A stretch of 47,031 nucleotides of DNA, from positions 1 through 47,031 of the forward strand of contig DLQO01000015.1 in the NCBI GenBank assembly GCA_002478765.1. The letters run 5' to 3'. The DNA is from Flavobacteriales bacterium UBA7430 (GTDB taxonomy: Bacteria > Bacteroidota > Bacteroidia > Flavobacteriales > UBA7430). The position numbers were made by a program, and so were the translations under genes. Under the pieces are notes generated by a model. That model was not told where the DNA came from. It saw nothing but the letters and a program-made list of their open reading frames with translations, and did not search any database. This document shows, piece by piece, positions 17,305 to 25,847 of the stretch (the first letter of the stretch is position 1; the number at the start of each line of letters is the position of its first letter).

Positions 17305-18216
17305 TCATTCTACAACAAACTTACTTTGCCAACTTTTCTTATCTCCATGAAGATGAATAAAGTATATGCCAGGGTCCCATTTTGAACAGTCTAGTTCAAT
17401 CTTATCGGAATGAACAGCTTTTTTAAGAACATGAGAACCAATAATAGAATATACGTCACAAGAACTTGCATTCGTTCCAGAAGCATCAACCAGAAGCTTA
17501 TTTCTGGTTGGGTTTGGATGAACCCTCATAACCATTTCAGTATCGTCAAGCTTTAAGTTTGTTTGTTGAAAACCAACATCATCAATGAAGTATTTTATTT
17601 TCCCTTCGTTTTCCGGGTAATGACTAAACTGTAGCGCTGTTAAAGCTGTGTCTAGGGCAAGATCTCCCAAACACCACGCCCATGCACTAGGCCATAACAC
17701 AGGGATTTCGTTAAAAAACAAATACGCTCTATTGTTATCTGTATTTACCTCAAGCCTAACGTCAAACCATTCAGCTACAGGGTGAGAAAAATCAAGGATT
17801 ACCATGTATGCGGCATTAAATAGGCCGTCACCTGTTTCTGTGAAGTTGACCTGGAAGGCTGTATTTGTTTCATCGTCAATAGGTCGATGAGTTATTCTGA
17901 AGCTACCCGTATAACCCGAATCAATTCGCATTTTAAATGAGAGCTCCCATTTACCGGTGTTTACGTTAAAAGGCAAAAGAACACTGGTAGAGGTGTTTGT
18001 AAACATGATGCTTTTGTTTCCACTGAATGACTGCTCATCGGTAACAATCACATCTTGATCTCCTCCAGGAGTCCCATCGCTGGTCGTCCACTCCCCCTCT
18101 GATTGTAAGCACAGCGGGCTGCCGATCTTGTAGGTTTCGAAATTGTCAAAAAAGGTTTGTGATACTAAGGCGTAGGATGAGTTTAATAGGACGCATATCA
18201 ATGCAATATATTTCAT
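17305..18216 (-). CDS. Secreted protein with T9SS type A sorting domain (paralog)
   Basis: A 303-residue paralog of the downstream gene at 16327. It has a signal peptide (1-19), an N-terminal phrase FFDNFETYKIGSPL, the shared GKWELSFKMRIDSGYTGSFR core, the IDDVGF hinge and a C-terminal sorting domain (MRVHPNPTRNKLLVDASG, CDVYSIIGSHV, WDPGIYFIHLHG). The shared fold looks like a concanavalin/LamG-type beta sandwich, so carbohydrate or surface binding is possible but unproven. The gene has a complete consensus promoter at 18238-18268. The 51-nt gap to the next gene has no clear terminator, so the two may be co-transcribed. Confidence 0.85.
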   Translation of the reverse strand: MKYIALICVLLNSSYALVSQTFFDNFETYKIGSPLCLQSEGEWTTSDGTPGGDQDVIVTDEQSFSGNKSIMFTNTSTSVLLPFNVNTGKWELSFKMRIDSGYTGSFRITHRPIDDETNTAFQVNFTETGDGLFNAAYMVILDFSHPVAEWFDVRLEVNTDNNRAYLFFNEIPVLWPSAWAWCLGDLALDTALTALQFSHYPENEGKIKYFIDDVGFQQTNLKLDDTEMVMRVHPNPTRNKLLVDASGTNASSCDVYSIIGSHVLKKAVHSDKIELDCSKWDPGIYFIHLHGDKKSWQSKFVVE

Positions 18217-18237
18217 AATTATTTAATTTAGTTTATA

Positions 18238-18268
18238 CAAAAGTATTGATAAATTAAATCAAATCAAA
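18238..18268 (-). promoter_or_regulatory. Full Bacteroidota promoter for the T9SS cargo pair
   Basis: Minus strand: TTTG at 18265-18268, 19-nt spacer, TACTTTTG at 18238-18245. This is a perfect match to both elements, with the same spacing as the tRNA-Cys promoter. The start codon lies 21 nt downstream. Confidence 0.7.
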
Positions 18269-18329
18269 TATAGATAAATGAATTGTTGTCTTTGAATTGT
18301 TATTGCATGATTGCCAGATTTTTAGTGAT

Positions 18330-18357
18330 AAAAAAACCACCCTAAAAAGGGTGGTTT
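18330..18357 (-). terminator. Terminator after tRNA-Arg
   Basis: Stem AAACCACCC / GGGTGGTTT around a short A/T loop, followed on the minus strand by seven T. It begins 9 nt after the tRNA 3' end. Confidence 0.75.
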
Positions 18358-18365
18358 AGCTGCAG

Positions 18366-18439
18366 TGACCCCGGAGGGATTCGAACCCCCAACCGTCAGA
18401 GCCGAAATCTGATATTCTATCCAGTTGAACTACGGAGCC
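18366..18439 (-). tRNA. tRNA-Arg (anticodon TCG)
   Basis: On the minus strand a 74-nt cloverleaf is readable: acceptor GGCTCCG pairing with CGGGGTC (two G-U pairs), D arm AGTTCAACTGGATAGAAT, anticodon stem TCAGA/TCTGA with loop TTTCGGC (anticodon TCG, reading CGN), and T arm with GGTTCGAATCC. No CCA is encoded. A promoter core and a terminator flank it, so it is a single-gene unit. Confidence 0.93.
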
Positions 18440-18447
18440 ATTATCAG

Positions 18448-18455
18448 CAAATATA
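18448..18455 (-). promoter_or_regulatory. -7 element for tRNA-Arg
   Basis: Minus strand TATATTTG, a perfect TAnnTTTG, ending 8 nt before the tRNA 5' end. No TTTG was found 19 nt upstream. Confidence 0.5.
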
Positions 18456-18490
18456 TTATTTTTACAAGCGACGCGTTCTAATATTTGAGG

Positions 18491-18498
18491 TAAATTTA
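18491..18498 (+). promoter_or_regulatory. Likely -7 element for porZ
   Basis: TAAATTTA, one mismatch to TAnnTTTG, ending 4 nt before the ATG at 18503, the same spacing as at 10481-10488. Confidence 0.35.
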
Positions 18499-18502
18499 TC
18501 AG

Positions 18503-20761
18503 ATGAGAAAAATTGTTTTTTTTGTGGGGCTTATGAGTTTTGCCTATTCCACGGCACAAAGCTTGAAGATTGGAGACTGGCGTGATCATTTGTCATACAA
18601 AGAGGTGAAGAATGTGTGTGCTGTCGATCAAAAAATATACGCATCAACAGAGAAAGCAATATTTGTATACGATCGAAGCGATCAAAGCATTATGAGGCTC
18701 AACACCCTAAGTGGTTTGTCGGATTCAGGTGTCAGCTCAATCGCTAGCGATGGAACTCGACTGGTTATTGGCTATGAAAACGGGAATATTGACTTCATAG
18801 AAGGCGGCGAAATAATCAATATTCCAGACCTAAAAAGATCCTCATTGATTGGAAGTAAAAGCGTGAATCACATTCAGACATTTGCCCAAAGCGCATATTT
18901 GTCATGTGGCTTCGGAATCATCGTCTTAAACCTTGACAAAAGAGAAGTAAGTTCAACATATTTTATTGGAGAAAATGGCTCCCGTATAAATGTGTTACAG
19001 ACAAGTATTGTTAATGACAGGATTTATGCTGCAACCGAAATGGGGCTTTATTTCGCGAATGTTAACGCCAAGAACTTATCCGATTATAGAGCTTGGCAAA
19101 AGGCTCATATGCCCTCGAATCTAAAGGTCAACCTTTTGACAACGTTTAATGATTTGCTTTTCGTCAATTTCAAAGGAACGACCTACAACACCGACATAAT
19201 TTATTCTTTTGATGGATCAGATTGGGCATTGTTTGATCAGGGGAATTCGAATACCTTTATAAGCTCTTCAGGCCAAAAACTGGTTGTAACGAGACGTTTC
19301 GGGGTTTCTGTTTTTGATGAGAACCTGAATCAAAAAGAATACATTTCTAGTGGCATTTTTGATAAGACCCCGACAGACTTTAATGCTTGTTTACATCTAG
19401 ACGACGCTTATTGGATTGCAGATGAATATCAGGGCTTGTTGTATACAGATCTTAACCAAACAGAAATCTTTGTTCCGAGTGGTCCTTACCACTCCGATGT
19501 TACTCAAATAAAAAATCTAGGGGATGAAATATGGTTGGCTCATGGCTCTGTTAACGAAAACTGGGACCCCTCTTGGCATAAGAGAGAAATATCGAGCTTA
19601 AAGTCTGATGAATGGTCAATTTCGACAGGCTTAATTGCCAACGGTTTTCAAGACGCGGTAGCTATCAATCAGTACAAAGGCGTTACCTATATTGCTGGTT
19701 GGCAAACAGGTTTGGCAAAAATGGTTGGAGGAACCCTAGAGATCATTTATGACGAAACCAACAGCAGCCTTCAGAGAAGGGCGGTATACGACGATTGGAT
19801 TGAAGTCGGAGACGTTCAATTTGATCCTCAAGGAAACATGTGGTGTACAAACTCCCAAACGTTTGAACCTTTATCCGTGAAGTATACAAATGAGGGTTGG
19901 GAGTCTTTTTCTTTAGGTGTGGGGATTTCAGAACATCAAGACCTAGCGAAACTACTCATTGACAACAACAATCAGAAATGGATACAATTGAAAAACAACG
20001 GATTGGTTGTTTTTGATGAGTCTCGAAGCGGAACGAAATCCAGGAAGTTAATGAACGGTGAACAAAGTGGAAATCTCGCATCAGACCGGGTTTATGCAAT
20101 CACAGAGGATTTGAAAGGAAATGTATGGATCGGAACCGACAATGGGGTGAGTGTTTTTTACAACCCTGAAGATATTTTTGAAGGAGAAAATGCATCCAAA
20201 ATAAAGATTACCCAAGACGGCTACACCACTTATCTTTTGGATGGACAACAAATTAATGATATTGAAGTTGATGGAGCAAATCGAAAGTGGTTTGCGATGA
20301 ACAACAGTGGTGTGGTGGTGACTTCAGAAAATGGAACCGAAGAATTGTTCCATTTCACGACAGAAAACAGCCCGCTGTTTTCCAATAAGGTCCGAGATAT
20401 CGAAATTAATGAAATTACAGGTGAGGCTTTCTTTGCTACAGATAAAGGGCTGATTTCTTTGAGGGCTGAGGCGACAAAAGGAAGCAACTCTTTTTCCCAA
20501 GTTACGGTGTTTCCAAACCCGGTAAGACCGGATTATGAAGGTGTAGTTACAATCAAGGGATTACTCACTGACGCGGTTGTAAAGATAACCGATGTGAGTG
20601 GAAATTTAATATACCAGACGGTTTCCCTCGGAGGCCAAGCCACTTGGGACGGTAGATCTTTTGAAGGAGAAAAAGCGCACACAGGAGTTTATCTTATTTT
20701 TTGTTCTGATGAAGACGGAAATATGAACCATGTTACCAAACTTTTATTTGTGAGAGGCTGA
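18503..20761 (+). CDS. porZ: T9SS attachment-complex protein PorZ
   Basis: A 752-residue surface protein of the type IX secretion system. In Porphyromonas, PorZ joins PorU, PorV and PorQ in the complex that removes sorting signals and attaches cargo to A-LPS. A signal peptide (1-19, ending STAQS) is followed by IGDWRDHLSYKEVKNVCAV, typical of PorZ. Two beta-propeller segments follow with repeated blades (IYASTEKAIFVYD, IYAATEMGLYFAN, NVWIGTDNGVSVFY, KWFAMNNSGVVV). A C-terminal sorting-like domain comes last (VTVFPNPVRPDYEG, VKITDVSGNLIYQT, HTGVYLIFCSDEDG). The stop overlaps the recO start (TGATG). porZ next to recO is, as I recall, a common Bacteroidota arrangement. Confidence 0.85.
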   Translation: MRKIVFFVGLMSFAYSTAQSLKIGDWRDHLSYKEVKNVCAVDQKIYASTEKAIFVYDRSDQSIMRLNTLSGLSDSGVSSIASDGTRLVIGYENGNIDFIEGGEIINIPDLKRSSLIGSKSVNHIQTFAQSAYLSCGFGIIVLNLDKREVSSTYFIGENGSRINVLQTSIVNDRIYAATEMGLYFANVNAKNLSDYRAWQKAHMPSNLKVNLLTTFNDLLFVNFKGTTYNTDIIYSFDGSDWALFDQGNSNTFISSSGQKLVVTRRFGVSVFDENLNQKEYISSGIFDKTPTDFNACLHLDDAYWIADEYQGLLYTDLNQTEIFVPSGPYHSDVTQIKNLGDEIWLAHGSVNENWDPSWHKREISSLKSDEWSISTGLIANGFQDAVAINQYKGVTYIAGWQTGLAKMVGGTLEIIYDETNSSLQRRAVYDDWIEVGDVQFDPQGNMWCTNSQTFEPLSVKYTNEGWESFSLGVGISEHQDLAKLLIDNNNQKWIQLKNNGLVVFDESRSGTKSRKLMNGEQSGNLASDRVYAITEDLKGNVWIGTDNGVSVFYNPEDIFEGENASKIKITQDGYTTYLLDGQQINDIEVDGANRKWFAMNNSGVVVTSENGTEELFHFTTENSPLFSNKVRDIEINEITGEAFFATDKGLISLRAEATKGSNSFSQVTVFPNPVRPDYEGVVTIKGLLTDAVVKITDVSGNLIYQTVSLGGQATWDGRSFEGEKAHTGVYLIFCSDEDGNMNHVTKLLFVRG

Positions 20762-21489
20762 TGCACCAATCCAAAGCAATTGTACTACATCAAATAAAGT
20801 ACTCGGAGACCAGTTTAATCGTGAAAATATACACGAAGGAGGAGGGCCTTTTATCGTTTATCGTAAAAGGGGTTCGTGGGAAAAAGGGAAAGTTACGTGT
20901 CGCCCAATTTCAAACGTTAAACCTGTTGGATTTAACATACCAGCAATCCAAAAAATCTCAATTAAGGTTCATCAATGATTTAAAAGTTTCAGAACCATTT
21001 ACAGAATTATTATACGACCCTGTAAAGCGGTCTGTGGGAATTTTTATCGCAGAACTTATTCAGCAATGCATCAAAGAGCAGGAGCAAAATCAGGAGCTTT
21101 TCGATTTTTTGTACGGCTCCATTCAATGGCTTGATTTAACGAGCAATAATTGCAGCCATTTTCATTTATTGTTCATGATGAAGCTGACCAAATACCTTGG
21201 GTTTTTCCCAAGCCTTGATGGGCACCAAAGCGAAGGCTATTTTGATTTGCAGCAAGGAGAGTTTTCCCAAAAAAAGCCGATTCACAGCCACTCCATCGAG
21301 TCAGAGGAATTGCTGGCTTGGAAAGGGCTTATAAATTGTGGCTTGGAAAATATAGGGTCATTGAAGTTTTCTAATTTGCTTAAAAGAACGCTTTTGCAAA
21401 GCTTGATGGACTATTACAAGTTGCATTTGCCTCATTTTAAAGACCTCAATTCACACGAGGTTTTACAAATCGTATTCAACGAAGAGTAA
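20761..21489 (+). CDS. recO: DNA repair protein RecO
   Basis: Mediator that with RecR loads RecA onto SSB-coated single-stranded DNA in RecF-pathway recombination. The 242-residue length is typical. It opens with the OB-fold domain (SKAIVLHQIKYSETSLIVKI, FIVKGVRGKKGKLRVAQFQ), followed by the helical domain (YDPVKRSVGIFIAELI, LTKYLGFFPSLDG). The zinc-finger cysteines of many RecO proteins are absent, as I recall for other Bacteroidota forms. The ATG shares its A with the porZ stop codon, so the two genes are almost certainly co-translated although functionally unrelated. Confidence 0.9.
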   Translation: MHQSKAIVLHQIKYSETSLIVKIYTKEEGLLSFIVKGVRGKKGKLRVAQFQTLNLLDLTYQQSKKSQLRFINDLKVSEPFTELLYDPVKRSVGIFIAELIQQCIKEQEQNQELFDFLYGSIQWLDLTSNNCSHFHLLFMMKLTKYLGFFPSLDGHQSEGYFDLQQGEFSQKKPIHSHSIESEELLAWKGLINCGLENIGSLKFSNLLKRTLLQSLMDYYKLHLPHFKDLNSHEVLQIVFNEE

Positions 21490-21635
21490 GTTTACGATTT
21501 TTTTTAGATGCTTTCTTAAGCCACCTATTAGAATTGCAGGCATCCCTTTTTTCTGTCAAATTTGATTGCTCTATGTGAATGTATGGTGTTGAGTTTACAA
21601 CTCTCCCTTTCTTCACCCAGCTCACAAACCCTTTT

Positions 21636-21668
21636 CCGATAACTCAATGAAACCTGCCGATAACTCAA
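21636..21668 (+). repeat. Pair of 12-bp direct repeats 21 bp apart
   Basis: CCGATAACTCAA occurs at 21636-21647 and 21657-21668. The 21-bp period is two turns of the helix, as expected for a tandem regulator site. It lies about 90 bp upstream of the exported-protein gene at 21759. Confidence 0.5.
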
Positions 21669-21758
21669 AACCGTCTTGTTTGTCGTGACAGATTTCTTAC
21701 ATTCAACATTCTTATAATGAATGACTTAATTTAATAATAATATTAACACCCTCCCAAG

Positions 21759-23369
21759 ATGAAGAATTTACTGAAGACTCTATTGCTGTTCCCTCTGTTG
21801 GTTTTGGGTCAGAACATTGACTCATGCTATTCGATTGACAATTACAATGTGTTGTTGCTTGAGGCAAACCCCAAATTATCTATAGACCTGCCTGAAGGCT
21901 GGAGCATGTTTGGCTTTTCGTGTTCTGACAGTATCGATGCGATAACTGCGTTTGAAGATCATAAAGATAAAATTACGATCGTCAAAGATGAAATGGGACT
22001 TTCATATTTACCTGCATGGGAGTTTAACGCCTTGGGTCGCCTAAAACCTTCTGAGGGATACCAAATCAAAATGAACACAGCGGTATCTGGTGTTTCATTT
22101 TGCGAACGATTGAGCTTACCTCAAGTATTGGGTTGTGTAGACTGCGAAGCCATAAATTTTGATTCATGGGCCACAACAAGCGATGGGAGTTGTCATTATG
22201 ATTCCGACGGTGATGGTGTTTATGACGCTGACGAGATAGGGGGCTGCCAGAGTATAGAGGCTTGTAATTACAATCCTGATGCTACGGATGATAACGATTC
22301 ATGCACGTACCCATCAGAAACGTATTTAAATTGTAGCGGAACCTGCCTTAGCGACTCTGATTCTGATGGTGTTTGTGATGAAATTGAGCTTGAAGGCTGC
22401 CAAAGTGTAGAAGCTTGTAACTACAACCCTGACGCTACGGATGCTGACGATTCTTGTAGCTACCCCTCAGTAGTCTATTTAGACTGCAGTGGGTTTTGTC
22501 TTAATGATACGGACGATGATGGTGTTTGTGATGAAGTTGAGGTTGAAGGATGTGTTAACCCAGATGCTTGTAATTACGATACAGAAGCTACAGAAGATGA
22601 TGGTTTCTGTACCTATCCTTCAGAGAGCCATTTAGACTGTGCGGGTGCTTGCCTTAATGATTCGGATGATGATGGTGTTTGTGACGAATTTGAGATTGCG
22701 GGCTGTTTGGATGTTGCGGCATGTAATTATAATGTGCAAGCTACAGATGCAGGAGCTTGTTCATTTGCTCAAGATGGCTATGATTGCGATGGCAATTTGC
22801 TTATTCAAGTTGGACTGGAGTATGCGGGTGGGATCATATTTTATATAGATCCAAACTCACCAGAACACGGTTTGGTTGTTTCCAAAGAAGACATAGGAAC
22901 ACCAATTCAATGGGGCTGTAATTCGAAACTTATAGGAGCGGATGAAACTGGATTAGGAAGCTGGGCAGGTGGAGAATGGGCTGCAAATAGTTATTACAGT
23001 AATGGTCGGTACTACTTTTGGGTAAAAAACATGTATCGGATGTGGTATTATGGCTGTAATGATGATCCCCTAGAATGGAATAATACCCTCAAAGGAATTA
23101 AAACCTTTCTCAATCTATTTAATGCTTCTACTGATGCCGGTGGCCATACCGACTGGTTTATACCAACGAAAGATCAATTAAAGGAAATTTACGATGTAAG
23201 AGATCAATTAGTGGATTCTCCCGGTTTTGTTGAATGTACCTCGAATTATTGGAGTTCTTCGGAGTCAAGTAATAATAAGGCGTGGCTACAGCGGTTCGGT
23301 GATGGATTGCTGTTCGAATACTGGAAGGAGCAGCCCGTTGGCAAAGTGCGTGCAGTTCGGGCTTTTTAG
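21759..23369 (+). CDS. Exported Cys-rich repeat protein with C-terminal Lcl/DUF1566 C-type-lectin-like domain
   Basis: A 536-residue exported protein of unknown function. Signal peptide 1-18; an N-terminal domain (about 40-125) with GWSMFGFSC and SEGYQIKM, common in marine Bacteroidota surface proteins. Three full 51-residue repeats (162-212, 213-263, 264-314) are flanked by partial ones. Each has GC...ACNY, DxSCxYPS, CSG.CL and an acidic DSDSDGVCDEIE loop like thrombospondin type 3 calcium sites. The C-terminal domain (about 354-536) has GGIIFYIDP, WFIPTKDQL, YWSSSE and VRAVRAF, matching the Lcl/DUF1566 fold. The last 40 residues resemble variable regions of retroelement-diversified proteins. 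No T9SS sorting domain is present, so its surface route is unclear. Confidence 0.75.
   Translation: MKNLLKTLLLFPLLVLGQNIDSCYSIDNYNVLLLEANPKLSIDLPEGWSMFGFSCSDSIDAITAFEDHKDKITIVKDEMGLSYLPAWEFNALGRLKPSEGYQIKMNTAVSGVSFCERLSLPQVLGCVDCEAINFDSWATTSDGSCHYDSDGDGVYDADEIGGCQSIEACNYNPDATDDNDSCTYPSETYLNCSGTCLSDSDSDGVCDEIELEGCQSVEACNYNPDATDADDSCSYPSVVYLDCSGFCLNDTDDDGVCDEVEVEGCVNPDACNYDTEATEDDGFCTYPSESHLDCAGACLNDSDDDGVCDEFEIAGCLDVAACNYNVQATDAGACSFAQDGYDCDGNLLIQVGLEYAGGIIFYIDPNSPEHGLVVSKEDIGTPIQWGCNSKLIGADETGLGSWAGGEWAANSYYSNGRYYFWVKNMYRMWYYGCNDDPLEWNNTLKGIKTFLNLFNASTDAGGHTDWFIPTKDQLKEIYDVRDQLVDSPGFVECTSNYWSSSESSNNKAWLQRFGDGLLFEYWKEQPVGKVRAVRAF
22242..22802 (+). repeat. Tandem 153-bp coding repeats
   Basis: Three full units (22242-22394, 22395-22547, 22548-22700) and a partial fourth (22701-22802) encode the 51-residue Cys/Asp-rich repeats. 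The first two units are closest (GCQSIEACNYNPDAT against GCQSVEACNYNPDAT), suggesting the most recent duplication. Confidence 0.85.
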
Positions 23370-23378
23370 TAATTTATC

Positions 23379-23417
23379 AATTTAACCACTTCATACTTAC
23401 TGGGAAGTAGTTAAATT
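23379..23417 (+). other. Inverted repeat directly after the lectin-like gene
   Basis: AATTTAACCACTTC and GAAGTAGTTAAATT form a 14-bp arm pair with one mismatch and an 11-nt loop, starting 10 nt after the stop codon and followed by T residues. It may be a terminator, or the stem-loop that follows variable regions in some retroelement systems. Confidence 0.5.
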
Positions 23418-23429
23418 TTTGAATGCTGG

Positions 23430-23479
23430 TTTTGTAAAAAAAAAGACTTCCAAATTGGGAGTCTTTTTTTTTTACAAAA
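23430..23479. terminator. Long bidirectional terminator
   Basis: Near-perfect inverted repeat: TTTTGT, nine A, GACTTCC, loop AAATT, GGGAGTC, ten T, ACAAAA. It separates the convergent genes ending at 23369 and 23564 and works on both strands. Confidence 0.85.
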
Positions 23480-23563
23480 TATTAGTAAGCTCTATTGTTT
23501 GACAACAAAACATCAACCTTCAATTTTTGACCTTTAACCGTTATATTCGGAATATAAAATGGT

Positions 23564-24568
23564 TTATTTCAGTTTAATATTGGAAAGGATGGTTTTTAAT
23601 TCAAGAATATGTGAACGTTTTCGTTCGTTTGGGCAGTACAAAAAGCCTTCTGTGTAGATTATTTTCTGATTTTCTTTATCGAGAATAACGTTAGCAATGT
23701 AAGAGCCGCCTAAAAAGTCGTTTACCATCGTCCACAAACCTTTGGTTTCAATGGTGTAAGGGAATTCTTTTATGAACTTATAATCCGGCTCATAAATCGT
23801 CTCTGTAGCCATGTAGGATTGTGGTCGAGCCCCTTCTACATGTACCCTGCCTAAAGAATCGCGTAATTCTATCAAACTTGCTTTATTTAATTGTTCAGGA
23901 CTGTAATAGTCTTCGGCATGAATCCAGATGTTGGAAATGACATTCACTTTTGGATGGTCTCTGCGAAGCCAGATAAAATTTTCCTCTGCTGCTGCGACCT
24001 GATAGCCTTTAGGAATGGTTATGCCTACTCCATAGACCTCATTTAACTGCTTTTGTATTTCTTTTTCAGCAGTGGGCTTGAGTTTTTCCAATCGTCTTTG
24101 TTGGTCTTTATCTAAAAACCAGCTTCTAATCTTATAAACGTGATTTTGTAGGCTTTGCGCTAACTGCTCTTCCGTTTCGTGCATGACATGCACGTATAGC
24201 TGTTTTTTAGCCCATTTCTGGTCTTTTCTATCTACAGAACCCTTATCGCCTGTTGATAGCCACAATATGTTCTTATGTGTTTGAAAAATGCTTGAGAAGT
24301 CTTTTGGTTCAATGGCATAAAGATCAAACAGTGCTTCCTGTTGAGGAATTGCCGGAATATTTTCTTGAAATGCAGATTTTATAATTGTTCCGACCTCTCC
24401 CCGCCAAAGCTCATCCGAAACAACGACAACCAGCTCAGATAAATTTCCGGTACTCGGAGGTAAAACAGTACGTGTTTCTGTTGGCTGAATTTTTTTATTC
24501 GCTTTTTTCTGACAAGAAGAAAGGCAGATGGGTAAACACAAGGTGAGAAGAAACCAGTGTAGTTTCAT
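23564..24568 (-). CDS. DUF4837 family lipoprotein
   Basis: A 334-residue lipoprotein of the Bacteroidota DUF4837 family, whose function is not known. A lipobox LSSC places the acylated Cys at residue 19. A Lys-rich linker follows, then a mixed alpha/beta body with SELVVVVSDELWRGEVG near the start, GITIPKGYQVA in the middle, and IIYTEGFLYCPNERKR near the end. It is last in the tatA-gatA-transglycosylase unit, 9 nt after the lytic transglycosylase gene, which suggests an envelope role. Confidence 0.82.
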   Translation of the reverse strand: MKLHWFLLTLCLPICLSSCQKKANKKIQPTETRTVLPPSTGNLSELVVVVSDELWRGEVGTIIKSAFQENIPAIPQQEALFDLYAIEPKDFSSIFQTHKNILWLSTGDKGSVDRKDQKWAKKQLYVHVMHETEEQLAQSLQNHVYKIRSWFLDKDQQRRLEKLKPTAEKEIQKQLNEVYGVGITIPKGYQVAAAEENFIWLRRDHPKVNVISNIWIHAEDYYSPEQLNKASLIELRDSLGRVHVEGARPQSYMATETIYEPDYKFIKEFPYTIETKGLWTMVNDFLGGSYIANVILDKENQKIIYTEGFLYCPNERKRSHILELKTILSNIKLK

Positions 24569-24577
24569 AATGTTATT

Positions 24578-25846
24578 TTATACGTAATCCGGTCGAACAT
24601 ATAAGATGAGCCTCTGTCCTACCCTGATATTATCATTCTTTAAATTATTCCACTGTCGTATTTTTTTTACAGAACAACCATAACGCAAGGCGATCTTTCC
24701 AAGATATTCGCCGCTTTTTACTTTGTAAACGATTCGCTCGTCTTGTTCGTTATATTTTGGGTAGGATTTTTGCTTTTCCTGATCTAATTTAACAAAATGC
24801 GCGTATATGTCATCTTCATTGGCTACAAACACCCCGACCTTATCTACAGGAAGTCTTAAGAAGTAACGTCTGTTTTCCAGGCTGGGGATGACATTAATTT
24901 TGTAGGAAGGGTTTAAGAACTCTAAATCACTCATGGGAACGTCTAATGACGTGGCTAGATATTCAAAGTCAATTTGGTATTTTACGGTTACGGTATCTGT
25001 TTCGTAGAACAACACACGAGGTTTCGATGCGACAATAGTATGTTCTTCGGCATAATTCATAGCGTAACAGACGGCAATAAATGCGGGTACATAGCTTTGT
25101 GTTTCTTTGGGTAAGAATGGCCTAATGCGCCAGTAATTTTTCTTTCCCCCAGAACGCCTGATGGCTTTGTTTACATTTCCCCTTCCAGAATTGTATGAAG
25201 CCAACACCAAGGACCAGTCTCCGTAGAGAGCATAAGATTGCTCAAAAAACTGGCAAGCAGCCACCGTAGCTCGATAAGGATCCATTCGTTCATCCACATA
25301 GGAGCTTACTTTTAAGTCGTATTCTCGACCGGTATTGAACATGAATTGCCACAAGCCTGTTGCTCCTGCCCAGGATTTTGCTCTGGGGTTTAAGGCCGAT
25401 TCGACAATCGAAAGGTATTTTAATTCGAGTGGTAAATCGTATTGATCAAGAACTTCTTCAAACATTGGGAAGTAGTATTCAGCGAGTCCCATCATCCGCG
25501 AGAGTTGAGACCTTCGTTGCTGGGTGTATACTTTAATGTATTGTTTTACGTAAGGGTTGTACACCAAGTCCATAGGAGATTCAGCATTTAAATGCCGAAT
25601 CCGCATTTCGTAAATACTGTCTGAAAATCTGGGTGTATTTTTTTGACTGGATTGAAATTCCGTTTCAAAAAGCTCTTTTGTTGCTCTTTGATTTGCTAAA
25701 AGCATGCTGTCAAAATATGCAATGGCTGGATCATCGAGAAAGGCAAGCTTCAAGCTGTCTTTATTTTTGTCAGAGCTTTTGTATGCTGCAGCCAGTTGGG
25801 AGATGCATATGGAAAATAAAAGCAGAAACTTGAAATGAGTATTCAT
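24578..25846 (-). CDS. Membrane-associated lytic transglycosylase with LysM domain (MltD-like)
   Basis: Cuts the glycan strands of peptidoglycan in the periplasm. The 422 residues comprise a signal peptide (1-21), a helical lead, an SLT domain (about 135-260) and one C-terminal LysM domain (about 372-416). The SLT domain has [14 protein letters not shown], with the catalytic-type Glu149, then GATGLWQF and [14 protein letters not shown]. LysM shows [18 protein letters not shown] and [10 protein letters not shown]. coli MltD carries two LysM domains, so this is a short version. The gene starts 1 nt after the gatA stop, giving tight coupling. Confidence 0.88.
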   Translation of the reverse strand: MNTHFKFLLLFSICISQLAAAYKSSDKNKDSLKLAFLDDPAIAYFDSMLLANQRATKELFETEFQSSQKNTPRFSDSIYEMRIRHLNAESPMDLVYNPYVKQYIKVYTQQRRSQLSRMMGLAEYYFPMFEEVLDQYDLPLELKYLSIVESALNPRAKSWAGATGLWQFMFNTGREYDLKVSSYVDERMDPYRATVAACQFFEQSYALYGDWSLVLASYNSGRGNVNKAIRRSGGKKNYWRIRPFLPKETQSYVPAFIAVCYAMNYAEEHTIVASKPRVLFYETDTVTVKYQIDFEYLATSLDVPMSDLEFLNPSYKINVIPSLENRRYFLRLPVDKVGVFVANEDDIYAHFVKLDQEKQKSYPKYNEQDERIVYKVKSGEYLGKIALRYGCSVKKIRQWNNLKNDNIRVGQRLILYVRPDYV

Positions 25847-25847
25847 T

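Noticed and set aside
23247..23563. Local reverse transcriptase or template repeat for the lectin-like gene
   Set aside because: No RT motif gene and no A-rich near-copy of the variable segment could be found in the window.
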